Shown one piece after another: positions 23,466-34,039 of a stretch of DNA of 64,000 nucleotides. A program made the translations under genes and the position numbers. The notes below the pieces were generated by a model that did not search any database, had not been told where the DNA came from, and was given only the letters and a program-made list of their open reading frames with translations. Each line of letters begins with the position of its first letter. Within the stretch, counting starts at the first letter, position 1. The stretch comes from Calendula officinalis (taxonomy: Eukaryota > Streptophyta > Magnoliopsida > Asterales > Asteraceae): the NCBI GenBank assembly GCA_963853835.1, contig OY970834.1, positions 40,207,257 to 40,271,256 on the forward strand, given 5' to 3'.

Positions 23466-24083
23466 ATGAAGAGGAAAGATGGAAGTTCTGAATTAGACAA
23501 ATTAACTAAAAAGAAGTACAAAGGCGTGAGAATTAGAAGTTGGGGCTCGTGGGTTTCGGAAATCCGAGCACCCAATCAAAAAACACGAATATGGTTAGGA
23601 TCACATTCAACCCCCGAGGCTGCAGCTAGAGCCTATGATGCCGCCCTTTTGTGTCTCAAAGGACCATCGGCCAATCTTAACTTCCCACCTCATCATTACG
23701 ACCACCTTAATTATTCCACAAATGCAATGTCTCCCAAATCAATCCAAAAAGTGGCGGCTGCAGCAGCCGCCACTAATCCCATCAGCATTACAACAAACAC
23801 TGATTCATCATTGCTAATGGATTCGCCACCCGATTCATCATTACTCTCTTCTCCATCTTCATCATCGTTGCGTTTATCAACAAGCCTTTTTGAAGATGAA
23901 ATCTTATTGGCGAGTAATTCTCTTAGTACGGTCATGTATGAACCATGGCCATTGTATAACTTGGATGCACCTATATATAACGATGTGATTCTCGATGAAT
24001 CAATGTTTGATCCATCATATTCTTTTGCAATCGATGATGTCGAAGAAGATATCGGTGATATTCCTCTTTGGAGCTTCTGCTAA
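23466..24083 (+). CDS. ERF014: AP2/ERF transcription factor, DREB-type, ERF014-like
   Basis: Intronless gene of 205 residues. One AP2/ERF domain (about 18-74) begins YKGVRIRSWGSWVSEIRAP and ends with the usual LNFP; the WLG motif and the AAARAYDAA helix are intact. At the two diagnostic positions it has V14 and A19, which places it in the DREB half of the family rather than the ERF half. The RSWGSW...RAPNQKTRIWLGS pattern matches the ERF012/ERF014 branch as I know it. The rest is a Ser-rich linker and an acidic tail ending DIPLWSF (about 198-204), a likely activation motif. It should act in the nucleus on DRE/GCC-type promoter elements; target genes cannot be read from sequence. The start is chosen because a TATA box and an AT-rich leader precede it, and the basic MKRK start is typical. 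The frames overlapping it on both strands are shadows. Confidence 0.96.
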   Translation: MKRKDGSSELDKLTKKKYKGVRIRSWGSWVSEIRAPNQKTRIWLGSHSTPEAAARAYDAALLCLKGPSANLNFPPHHYDHLNYSTNAMSPKSIQKVAAAAAATNPISITTNTDSSLLMDSPPDSSLLSSPSSSSLRLSTSLFEDEILLASNSLSTVMYEPWPLYNLDAPIYNDVILDESMFDPSYSFAIDDVEEDIGDIPLWSFC

Positions 24084-24889
24084 TTTTTGGTGCTACGGTT
24101 TCCATGTTGAATGTCAATCTAATCTTATTAAGTAATTAGTTATATTTATTATTTGGGTGATCTTCATACAATTTTATGAAGATCAACAATTAACTCTCAT
24201 ATTTTTTTGTTGTTGAGAAATTCTATTATTATCAATAAACAATTCATTTATTTCTATCTCTCACTCTCTTTATACGTATGCATATATGTATCTTGTCATA
24301 GTTTTTGACTTTTGTAGATTGTAGTCCCAATAAAGGTTGACATTTTTTCTTTTTAAAGTTGTTATATTTAATATTGGTGACGACCATGTTTATATTTTAA
24401 CTTTTAATTAGCAAGTAAAATTCATAAATTGCTCTTCAAAGAGATGGATTACAAACTTTATGGCCTATCGGTCATCACTATATTTTTTTATATCAGAAGT
24501 CTTATTATTCTTATATGCAAAAGACACACACTTTAAAATATTACTCGTATATGTTTTTATTATTCGTTAACATATCTTATTTATATGCAAATTTAATATT
24601 ATTTGATTGACATAAATTAGCTTTCTTGTAACTATACAATATTAACTAGACCTTTCTTAAAATGCGTATACTTAGAAGTATTAAGAATTAGACACCAAGC
24701 TTACATGTATAAGTATGCTATAAGGGTACCCGTGCAATACATGAACGTGTATTTATAACTATATTTTGCAGCGTCCAATTGGTAGGTGGTGGTGGTGGTC
24801 GTGGATGGTGGGTGAGTGGTGATAATTTCAACTTATTATAATATAATAGATTAATAAAGATAATTATAGTCAAACAATAAAAATATAAT
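24084..24889. other. ERF 3' flank and intergenic sequence
   Basis: The likely 3' UTR follows the stop codon, with 'caataaa'-like signals near 24231-24237 that could direct polyadenylation. A GGTGGT run lies at 24784-24800. No further gene is seen. Confidence 0.4.
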
Positions 24890-25040
24890 GTAGTAGCTGA
24901 GTTGGTTAAGACATCGTGTTAATAATGTTGAGGTCGCAAGTTTAAGTCCTGCATTTTATGGTAGACATAAATTTATCCCAAAATAACATGTAATCTAGCT
25001 GAAAATTAAGCATTTATACCAAACGTATCGTAGTATAAAG
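24890..25040 (+). mobile_element. tRNA-derived SINE
   Basis: TAGCTGAGTTGG at 24894-24905 fits the Pol III A box consensus (TRGCNNAGYNGG) fully. AGTTTAAGTCC, near 24940-24950, fits the B box at 8 of 11 positions with normal spacing. The sequence does not fold into a proper tRNA acceptor stem, and a non-tRNA body follows. The 3' boundary is approximate. Confidence 0.65.
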
Positions 25041-25403
25041 TAAAAGAAAACACTTGTTTTTGTTGTTGTGAGTGGGGATACTATATTTGAAAGTACATAT
25101 GCTACTGTTGGACGATCAATGTACGTACTATAAGTGACAAAATTATTATTTTTTTATTTATTTTAATAATTATTTGATTTTTGTATTTTTAATATTCATT
25201 CACTAATTTTCGTATCTTTCTTTGAACGTACTAATTTTCGTATCTTAAATTCTTAATGGACAAATAGTTACGGAGTATTTAACTAGTAGGAATATTTCAC
25301 ATTGTATTTTTAAGACAGAAAATACAGAAAAGAAACATTGTTTTTGGTAATTGCAGCCAATCACAAAACCTTAAAAGAACCAAAATATTTTTTATAATTA
25401 ATA
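25041..25403. other. Intergenic sequence, no gene seen
   Basis: AT-rich DNA between a SINE and a MITE, with the short direct repeat 'actaattttcgtatct' (twice near 25200-25245). Nothing else. Confidence 0.4.
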
Positions 25404-25667
25404 CTCCCTCCGTCCCTAAATAAAGTTCCCATTTGTGTTGGGCACAACATTTTAGGGGATAGTTAGTGGTGGGATATTTGGTATTACTTTTGAATAAAAT
25501 ATAAGGTTTGATTGGAGAGAGAAAGTGTTTTAAGAGATAGTTAGTGGTGAAAGTATTGGTAATAATATTATTATATTAAGTGGATCCCTTAAGTTTGAGA
25601 AATGAGAACTTTATTTAGGGACAAAACTTGAAGGTGAAATGGGAACTTTATTTAGGGACGGAGGGAG
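25404..25667. mobile_element. Stowaway-like MITE (CTCCCTCCGTCCC family)
   Basis: Canonical ends CTCCCTCCGTCCCTAAATAA and TTATTTAGGGACGGAGGGAG, flanked by TA. The subterminal 'aaagttcccattt' also recurs inverted near the right end. About 264 bp, non-coding. Confidence 0.92.
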
Positions 25668-25847
25668 TATTTGGTTGTTGAGAGGGACGCAATGAATTAT
25701 ACAACGTCGTTTCGTAGCCATATCTTCCAGCTTGCAATTAGCTGCCTCTTTCCGTGTACTGCTGCTACTGCCGTCACTTGTCACCTCCTTCCTCCTCCTT
25801 ACCCTACTTATAATAAATTTCTTCTCGAATATTACTCAATTATATTA

Positions 25848-26158
25848 CTTCCTCCTATTTAAAACAATTAATATACTTTGGATTTCATAATTTTTAAGGG
25901 AAAAAATTATAACGATGATTAAATTAGATTAATTGGATGATTAGTGAATAATAAGTCTCATACTTTTTGAATAAAATAAGGTTAATAATTTTTAAAAGTA
26001 AAAATAAGGATAAATAAGTCATTTCACTTTTTAAAGTAGATAACTAGTGGGTGCATGTCTCACCATTTTTTGTCAAATAAAATTATTTTCAAAGTGTATT
26101 AATTATTTCAATTCACCATAAAAAGAAAAGTGTATCACTTATTTTGAATCGGATGAAG
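25848..26158. mobile_element. Stowaway-like MITE, degenerate
   Basis: Left end CTTCCTCCTATTTAAAACAA is diverged; right end TTGAATCGGATGAAG is closer to consensus. Flanking TA on both sides. The interior (agtgggtg..., ...cttattttgaatcgg) matches the MITEs at 39415 and 46091, the latter in inverted arrangement. It abuts the next MITE with only the shared TATA between them. Confidence 0.75.
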
Positions 26159-26162
26159 TATA

Positions 26163-26475
26163 CTTCCTCCGTATCAAAATAAGTGACACACTTTCCATTT
26201 TGGGGTGTATCAAAATAAGTGACACACTTTGAAAACTTTCCTTATTTGGTAAAAATAGTGGGACTCATACCCACTAACTATCCACTTTAATAAAGTGAAA
26301 TTACCATTATACCCTTACTTTTACTTTTAAAACTCATTAATATCACTTTATTTAATAAAAGTGGGACCCATTCTCCACTAATTATGCACTTTAATCTATT
26401 TTAACCTCTACTTTAATCTTTTACCTCAAAAAACGTGTAAGCCAATTTGTGTCACTTATTTTGATACGGAGGAAG
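26163..26475. mobile_element. Stowaway-like MITE (CTTCCTCCGTATC family)
   Basis: Ends CTTCCTCCGTATCAAAATAA and its inverse ending CGGAGGAAG, with TA flanks. It is close in sequence to the MITE at 38921-39220 over its whole length, so the two are recent relatives. Confidence 0.92.
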
Positions 26476-27191
26476 TATTATATATAGTTATACATTTGAA
26501 GTAGAAAAAAAAAATCATTATAAAAAAGTGGTGATTTTCACACCACAACTTTTGTTTCATCTATCATAATAATTATTTAATATACTTATATAATTAACTA
26601 TAAAACTTGTATTATGTGACATATGAATTAAAAGTTACGATGAAAAATGAATTTCCATTATAAAATATTAACATACTTTTTCTTAAATTTTAGTTTGAGA
26701 CATTTAATTACTTCCGACTATTTTAAAGTAACGAAAAGAATGATTGTTTATACATCGATATTTAATAATTGTCAAAATGTGTGATAATAATTGAGGAGTT
26801 GAAGGTACAGATTTCCGTATCTTTCCGTACGTGTCCTGTGATTTATTTGGGTGGTTTCGGAGGAAGCCGCCTCTTTGCGTCCAACCGACAGGGCGGTTGT
26901 CACCTCACATCATCCATAATTAATACATTTTGAAGCTTTTTTTTTCTTGCAATTTTGAACACACATCTTCTACATTCACACGTGTAAGAATCTAGGAATG
27001 CAAGGTTGTGAATTGACCAAGTGGTGACATAAAAAATAGTGAAAAATGAGATAATTATAGTAAGGTTGTCGACTGAGTTGTTAGGAGAAGACACAAAGAT
27101 ACCTAACTGATTTCATTTGCACACTTTAGCATATTTAGAAAGTTAGAAATAATTAGTTTTTAACAAAAATCTTAGTGCATTTCATTCAATC
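26476..27191. other. Intergenic sequence, no gene seen
   Basis: AT-rich with a small GC-richer island near 26810-26900. No domain is recognisable in either strand. Confidence 0.4.
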
Positions 27192-27378
27192 AATATGTAA
27201 TCAAAAGTTCAATCTTTCTTTTGGCTAAAAGACCAGACAAAGGTGAAATGGAGTTCTCTAGAATGGGGGTTATGGTGTTTAATATGTAATCACAAGTTCA
27301 ATCTTTCTTTTGGCTAAAAAACCAGACAAAGGTACAAAGGTGAAATGGAGTTCTCTAGAATGGGAGTTATGGTGTTTA
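27192..27378 (+). repeat. Two-copy direct repeat of about 90 bp
   Basis: Copy 1 (27192-27280) and copy 2 (27281-27378) both begin aatatgtaatca and end gttatggtgttta. Copy 2 carries a 9-base internal repeat (acaaaggt type) that copy 1 lacks. Confidence 0.85.
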
Positions 27379-27779
27379 GATCCAGCATCAATTTAATAAC
27401 GAGTAATTCGGATATAAAGGTGTTCGGGATTTTCAATACTTGTTGATATTTTTGTATATAGAATTAGGTGATTGGAGTGTTTGGGAGTTTCTGTTTTTAT
27501 TGTATGTGTTTAGTAAAATTGTAGTAGGCGTAATATGCACTTTATAGTCTGGTGTATCGTTAAAATTTTAATGATAATTGGAGTTGGTCGGGATAGGTGA
27601 TGACAATGACGAAACTCATTTTCAATTAACCTGTTTCTTTTGATGTTCAAAAAAAAAAAAGCTACCATGAGGATATCATCCGTGTTAACATACGAGTGTT
27701 GGTTTTGATTTGGGAAATTCATAAACTTTTGCTTTTATATACTTGAGTACAGAACTGTTGGAAGTTCTGATTTCGTGAG

Positions 27780-28587
27780 TTTGGCTTCAATTTTGGTAAT
27801 TTTAAGTTTGGTATATCATCCCCGACACGTATAAAATCAGGTTTAAATTTGACCATAAATGGGTTCGGGTCAAAAACAGGGTCGACACGTTCAACGCGTT
27901 TATAAATCAAGTTGGGTTCGGGTTGGCTTACATATAAACGTGTCGACCCACCAACCCGTTTACATATATGAAAAATAAATTTCAAAAATATTATAAATAT
28001 TATAAGTAAATAAAACCCTTAAATCTCGCCTAAATTTTGACTTTTCAATTTAGTGATCTAAATATGGTTGGTTTATTATTTATTTGAACTTGAACTTTGT
28101 TATTTTTATTGATTGTATTGAGATTAGCCTTTTATTTGAGTTCATTTTTTGTTTATGACCCGCTAACTCATTTGATTTATCAATCTGTTAAGTTATATGC
28201 AGGGGTGCCTTTGAGGAGGTGCAACTGGTGCAGCCGCACATGATCCATATTTTGGAGGGACCCAATTTTTTATATACATTTTATATGTATAATCTTAAAG
28301 TTTTAAGCCAACTTAATAAGTTAACTGGAAAAATTAAAAAAGTCCAAATTTATTTATAAATCTTGTATTTAGGGGCTCATTTTCATATATTCGCACATCT
28401 CCTTCAGAATCTCGGGGACGCCCTTGGTTATATGGGTCAGACGAGTCGGGTATGAGTTACTTTGGTTTAAATAAGTCAAGATTAGAATTGATTTTATACA
28501 AAAATTCTAACAGATCGTATTTAGGTTGAATGATTCGAACCAGGCACCCCAAACCCGTTAACCCAACCCAATCAATTGCCACCCCTA
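27780..28587. mobile_element. Probable hAT-like element with GGGTCGACACGT/AACCC-rich ends
   Basis: The right end reads ...CCCAATCAATTGCCACCCCTA, ending at 28587, the same right end as the other hAT-like elements here. The left part (27820-27965) is rich in GTCGACACG, GGGTTCGGG and ACCCGTTTA and is self-complementary to itself and to the right part. The left terminus and a target duplication could not be found. It is interrupted by the small element at 28200-28426. Confidence 0.5.
28200..28426. mobile_element. Small hAT-like MITE (CAGGGGTGCC ends), nested
   Basis: A 227-bp element with ends CAGGGGTGCCTTTGAGG and ...CTCGGGGACGCCCTTG (imperfect inverted repeats). It is flanked by a perfect 8-bp duplication, gttatatg (28192-28199 and 28427-28434). 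The duplication size and CAGGGGTG end fit hAT. It sits inside the preceding larger element, giving a relative order of insertion. Confidence 0.88.
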
Positions 28588-28739
28588 AATTTATTATGTT
28601 AAAGTTAAGATTTATAGGTTTACAGTTTTGTGTTTTGATTTTGGGTTTTTTTTGTGGTGATCTATATATGGTGTTGAACAAGAAACGGTTGAATATGAAC
28701 TCCAATAACAGATTCAGAAAAAGAAATAATTGGTAAAAA

Positions 28740-29381
28740 TATTTATACGTCTGTAAAGGTTATAAATGATTGTTATGGATGTCGATGTCAAGTGGCTCTA
28801 CATATGGTCGCATCCCATGTTCTCATTTTTACGTTAAACTTGCATGAATCTAGAGACATTAAAGATAGAATGAATGACCTCTTTGATATATTAAGAAAAT
28901 GAACTTATTGTTGTTAAATAAAATCTTTGTTTTAAGGTTAAAATAGTAAATTTGTCACTTAAGACACATGAAAACAGTAAATTTGCCATTGATCTTTGCA
29001 AAAACTCTTATTTGTCACTAAACCATGTTTAAAATGTTAATTTTGCCATCCAAAACATAAAAATAATTCAATTTGTCAACTATCATTCTATAAGTTCTTA
29101 TTTGCCAAACGAATTAAAGTGCTATAAAACTGTATTATCAGATCTAAGAATAGTTTTATTTGGTTAACCCGAAATAACATCAACTAAGGGGTTTTTTTTT
29201 CTTTCAAAAACTGACTTAACATATTTCATCAAATTATACTACTGTTTCTTCTTCCTCTTCTGGTAACCTTGCTCTGTAAATCCACTGAGTTTAGTCCAAT
29301 TTTACATCTCCTCAAAACAAAGTTCATGTGTATTTTTTTTTCAATTAAATACACATCCTTATTAATGTTCAATGGCAATAC
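28740..29381. other. Intergenic sequence, no gene seen
   Basis: AT-rich; contains three loosely repeated 'atttgccatt/atttgtcac' phrases (28950-29110). No coding support. Confidence 0.4.
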
Positions 29382-29642
29382 TAAGGGTATTTAAAATCGG
29401 ATATCCAAATTTCGGATACTATCTGGATTTTCAGATTGTAATATTTACTTTCCGAATCTGGTATCTGAATTCGAATATCCGTTATCCGGAAAAAAAAAAA
29501 CAAATTATTCAAAAAAAATTCAGATAATTTTTCTGATATCGGATATATTGAAAACACTATCCGGACCCGGTATCCAAAATTCGGATACCCAGAATTTCAG
29601 ATGTTAGATATTTTTTTAATTGGATATTTTTGAACACTCCTA
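29382..29642. mobile_element. hAT-like element with CGGATATCCG-rich interior
   Basis: The left end TAAGGGTATTTAAAATCGG and right end GGATATTTTTGAACACTCCTA are decayed versions of the TAGGGGTG/CACCCCTA ends. The interior is made of GGATATCCG, TTCGGATAC and ATCCGAAT repeats that pair with each other. Flanking octamers ggcaatac and gcttatac match at 5 of 8 positions, so this is an older copy. Confidence 0.65.
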
Positions 29643-30436
29643 GCTTATACACAAAAAATGTATAGTTAACAATTAAAATAATATTTTTCAAAAGCTTAGT
29701 AACAAATTAGCCATTTGATGACAATTTTACTCTTTTAGTTTTGTTTAATTGCAAATAAAATCTTTAAAAAAATTTAGTGATAAATTTGTTCTTTGATAGA
29801 GTATATCACAAAATTTACTTTTTTTTACCTAGTTTTAACAAGGCTGTTCTAACCATTACACAATCTAAATTAGTTTGCATTTGGTTCTTGTTTTTCATTT
29901 TTACCGGTGTGACCTATTCGGATACAATCGCCTCTCTTTCTATCCTTCTTGCGACCCTATTCCGTACAGATCGCCATTTTCATCGTCTATATGTATGATC
30001 GTAACCCTAGCTTACATCTATACATGTTCGAATCGGTTATGTATCTTGATTAATTTTAGCTTTTATGTTTAATTTTCTTTTTTAGTTCGGTTTTAATTAA
30101 CCCTAGCATTAATTGATTCTGTTGCCAGTTTTTCCGTTATAATTGTTGAATTGTTTGGTAGTTCGAATTCGAAGAGACGCCGATAGCTGTTGAAATTTGC
30201 GTAAGCTTGGATTCCGGTTAGTGGATACGAATTTGCAGATTGGTCTTTCTTAAATCGTAATTTGTAAGTTTGTGTCCATGAATCGTTGTGTTTCATCAGA
30301 ATGAATTAGATATATTGTTTCATGTATTCAAATTGCTTTATAATTTACATATCTGTAATGTTTTTTGTTTTGTTTCCAGAATTTGAGATTGAGTGCCTGT
30401 AATTGGACTTGTACTGTGAAGTAATAGGAAGGAACT

Positions 30437-31016
30437 ATGTTTGGTTCCAGCAGCCGTAAGTGGTTTTTATTTTCTTTTTGAAGCTATTTCACTAAAAATC
30501 CTTGTGCTTTTTTATAATTATAATTCAATTTCATGGAAACTAATATTTTCTGCTTATATGTAACAGCGTTTGGGCAGTCATCTAACCGCCCATTTGGGTC
30601 ACCATCAGTTTTTGGTCAGAACAATAATAACAACCCGTTTGCTCAAAAGCCGTTTGGTTCACAAACAGGGAGTTCCATTTTTGGTGGGACTTCAACTGGT
30701 GTGTTTGGTACACAAGCTTCCTCACCGATAGGTTCTACATCAGTTTTTGGTGCTTCATCAAGCCCTGCGTTTGGTAATAAATATTATTTCTTCAATTAGG
30801 AATTCTTTTCTAGCATTATATTTATTTGAAATTACAGGTTCATCTGTGTTTGGACAGAAGCATTTGGTGGATTTGGATCCACTACTCCCCAATCAAGTCC
30901 ATTTGGAAGCTCGTTTCAGCAATCACAACCTGTGTTTGGGAACAGTCTATTTGGGTCATCAGCTTTTGGTGATTCAAGTCAACCTGCGTTTGGTTCATCA
31001 AGTACCCCTGCTTTTT
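30437..31016 (+). pseudogene. NUP98: NUP98-like nucleoporin, N-terminal FG-repeat part (broken)
   Basis: Three exons with intact GT-AG borders: 30437-30455, 30567-30773 and about 30839-31016. They encode MFGSSSPFGQSSNRPFG and further FG repeats (PFGS, VFGQ, GVFGTQ, AFG), the start expected of plant NUP98. Exon 3 changes frame near 30857 (FGQK, then the AFGGFGS repeat continues in another frame), consistent with loss of one base. The homology stops at about 31016, where a CCGAAC/GGTTCGG-rich insert (about 31017-31150) begins. In a working gene this part forms the permeability barrier of the nuclear pore. Because introns are kept, the copy arose from genomic DNA, not from mRNA. Confidence 0.85.
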
Positions 31017-31150
31017 CTCGGTTTTGGACCGAACAGATGCGCCCGGAACCGATTTTGCATGGAAATTAGAACCGAACAAATTTAACTCGGTTCGGTCCTG
31101 TTCGGTCTGGTCTTGTCCGGTTCGGTCCAATTTGCATAGGCCTATTTGTA
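31017..31150. mobile_element. GGTTCGGTCC-rich insert in the NUP98 copy
   Basis: This stretch is made of CCGAAC, GGTTCGG and TCGGTTTTGG motifs in both orientations, like the interiors of the hAT-like elements elsewhere in the window. It sits at the point where NUP98 homology breaks. Ends and target duplication are not resolved. Confidence 0.45.
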
Positions 31151-31164
31151 AGTGCCCTTTGTTA

Positions 31165-31670
31165 TATGAAATCATTCCGAAAACGGCTTTCTGAAAGAAC
31201 AACAACAAACTAAACCAACAAACAGATCAAACGGTACACACAATGATCAATCAAACTCAAAACCAGACTCATACATAACCCGCCACTAAGATTACTACAC
31301 CGAACCCCGAATTTAAGAACTAGCCGCCAAAGAACGCCCGGTTTTTGCCACCACGATAAGGATTTTGTTGTCGGGAGACATAATTACGGGAACATTAAAT
31401 TTCTCCGATGTTAAGGAACTCGAGTCTTTAATCCAATTCAATAACCGTGAAGTTATTGTTTATATGGATGAGACGCCAATTGGACAAGGGCGCTGAAGTA
31501 ACACTTTTGAATATAAAATGTTTTGATAAGAAAACGGGAAAGAGGGACCGAGAATTGAGAAATATAAAGAAATGCTTAGAAAGAAAGCTGAGGATCAAGG
31601 TGCTGAGTTTGTATCGTATGATCCGGTTAAAGGGGAATGGAAATTTAGGGTTAGTCGACACTGATTTGTA
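31165..31670 (+). pseudogene. NUP98: NUP98-like autopeptidase domain fragment (broken)
   Basis: Resumes the same broken gene. Core homology runs from about 31285, with successive frames reading DYYT, IQELAAKER-like, DFVVG, REVIVYMDET, AEVTLLNIKCFDKKTGK and KAEDQGAEFVSYDPVKGEW, the signature of the nucleoporin autopeptidase domain. At least two frame changes occur (near 31488 and 31540), and the frame ends in a stop right where the HFS self-cleavage site should be. The part between FG repeats and this domain is mostly missing. Non-functional. Confidence 0.85.
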
Positions 31671-33840
31671 GAGTTTGTTTTACTGATCAACGGGATATTT
31701 TCTTTTAAAAATTTGAAGCAAATCAATTGGAAAACATTACTGCATAATCATTTAATTGGGGAATAATTAACAAAAATAGCAGACACCTTAAAAGGGTTGT
31801 TTTGATAGTTGTTGACTGCGCGAGAGGAGTTTGAGTTTTAATTGAATCTACATCTGATTGAACTTATGCCGTTGGATTTTATTTCTGGCTATATAGAAGA
31901 ATTAAAATGACCATGTTTTTTTTATTTATATAACATGTTAATTAATTGCTAGATGAAAGTAAAAGTAATAACAAAAGTTACAAGGTCAAATCTTAATCCA
32001 ACGGGGTTGAGTCAGAACTTTTAGACCGAGTAAAAGGTAAAACTAATACTTAGCATAATCTCTTACTCGGACTAAATAAGAGGTTAATCCACCCGGTTAG
32101 AAGTAAGTAAACAGCCCCTAACACATTAATCAAATCAATTAGAAGACCTAAAAGGGTGATTCTAAGAAAATAAAGGAATTTGGGGTAAAAACGGGCTTTG
32201 GTAGTAATTAATCATCCAAATTAAAGGATGATGAGTAGGTTGCATATAAATCTCTTTGTTTCCTTCGAGACAGCAGGTCCCTCATGCAATTCTGACACTC
32301 ACTATTAACTAATCCCGTGAAAATAATTAACAATGAAATTTAAATAAACGTCTGGTTACATGTATCAATTTATTTAATTTATTGTATGTATTTATTAATA
32401 AACAGAATGTAACATTAAATTTCACATGTAAATATGTGGGAGCTAGGATTGCATTGGGATCGATAAAAACACTGTTAACAAGTAATAAACATTAGCATTT
32501 AAGATTGATTTTATGAAATAACAGCTGGCTCATCTGTAGATATGTCTAACACAAACACTCACTCGAGGTCCAGGACCAAAATCAGGACTATGTACGTATA
32601 ATAGACATGACTCACACACCTCTCATGCATACAAAACAGTATAAGTGTGACATATATAGTTATATATACATACATTAGATTAAGCTTGCTTTTGGTCTAG
32701 TAAATTAATTCATTGATAATAACACAAAAAGTGTGTTAGGTTACTTTTCTTTATTTTCTAACTGAAGTTGCATGATTTCGAGCATTCCTAGTACCAATGT
32801 CTATTACTATTTTTATTCGAAAAGGAAAGTAAATATAAAACTGGAATAGAATTGGATCAGACGTGCTATCTAACATGAGAAGGATATGATTAGTCAAATC
32901 CCCAACCGAACCCTAGCTATGAAGTAGTTATGTCGATAGATATTTTTTCCGTTACTTCATAATCAAGAGTCTGTTTCTTGAACTCGGTTTTGGGAAGTAG
33001 TCAGAAGGAGATTGATTACACCTTTTATGAACTAGAAGAACATAAAAATGTGAACTTTGGACAAATATAAGAACATGTGTAACCGCACAAGGTAAATGAT
33101 TTTATTAAATTTCTAGCATATATAGAAGAAAAAAAATACATACTTCAAATATCATATTAAAGATATGCAAGTTATTTGCTGGCGATTCTAGTACGATCAC
33201 TCATCTTTTGGTTTGCTAACAGAGGCGTCATTTAATGTCGTCTAAAAAGTAGACATTTTCGTTCTTGAAGAGAATCACGATTTTTCTACCAATTCGCTTG
33301 TGTTTTACTCTTCTTACTAAGTTGTTAAGTAACATTTTAGATTATTCCATGAATGATCTCGTGTAATAAACTCATGCAATGATCGATATTGTCAAAATAC
33401 TATATTCGTAAGCGATTATAACATGATTCAAGACATTATCCAAACAACTTGTTGCCTATATGTATCACCAAACATAATTGAACTAGCTATTTGACAGTTA
33501 AATAAAAATGGTTGACTATAAGTATATATACTCCTAACGACAATAAACAACTTAATGAATTAAAACCAAATTAGTCGCGACATACTCTTAAAGGAAACTT
33601 GAATAAAAAGTTGCCCTAAAAAGCTCATTTCATTTCATTGGGAGAAAAAAAGAGACAAATAAAAAGGGATAATTAATTAATGTATACTTAAGGTGCCATT
33701 AATAAATTAGCCAAATGGGTTGGTTTCCTTTCTTTTTTCCAATAATGCTCTTATGGCTAGTCCTTTTCCAAATTAACTTCTTGGTGAAGATTTTAAATAG
33801 GTGTGTAAACCCTAGAAGTTCAATTAGCTTCTTCTGTAAT
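31671..33840. other. Intergenic region upstream of the NGATHA gene
   Basis: About 2.2 kb of AT-rich sequence without frames or domains that can be supported. The proximal part must hold the NGATHA promoter. Confidence 0.4.
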
Positions 33841-33875
33841 TCTGTACCATGAGTTATCACTAGAAACCCTTACAA

Positions 33876-33886
33876 CACATATATAC
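33876..33886 (+). promoter_or_regulatory. Candidate TATA element of the NGATHA gene
   Basis: 'acatatataca' lies about 160 bases before the ATG. A second candidate, 'ttttaaatagg', lies near 33790. Which one is used cannot be decided from sequence. Confidence 0.35.
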
Positions 33887-34039
33887 AACTTCATTTATTT
33901 ACTTTATTTCAACCTTCACACCCTCAAAACCACTCATCTTCCCGACTTCTTAATTAATTAATCTGTGTAATTCTTGCTTGTTTAACTTCAAATCTACTAG
34001 ATCTGATCTATATATCTACAGATAAACAAGAAAAAGGTA

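Noticed and set aside
24891..24952. tRNA gene
   Set aside because: A and B boxes are present but the cloverleaf stems do not close; a SINE head explains it better.
30747..31085. 112-codon plus-strand frame in the NUP98 region
   Set aside because: It runs through an intron and is out of frame with the FG repeats; the NUP98 reading is preferred.
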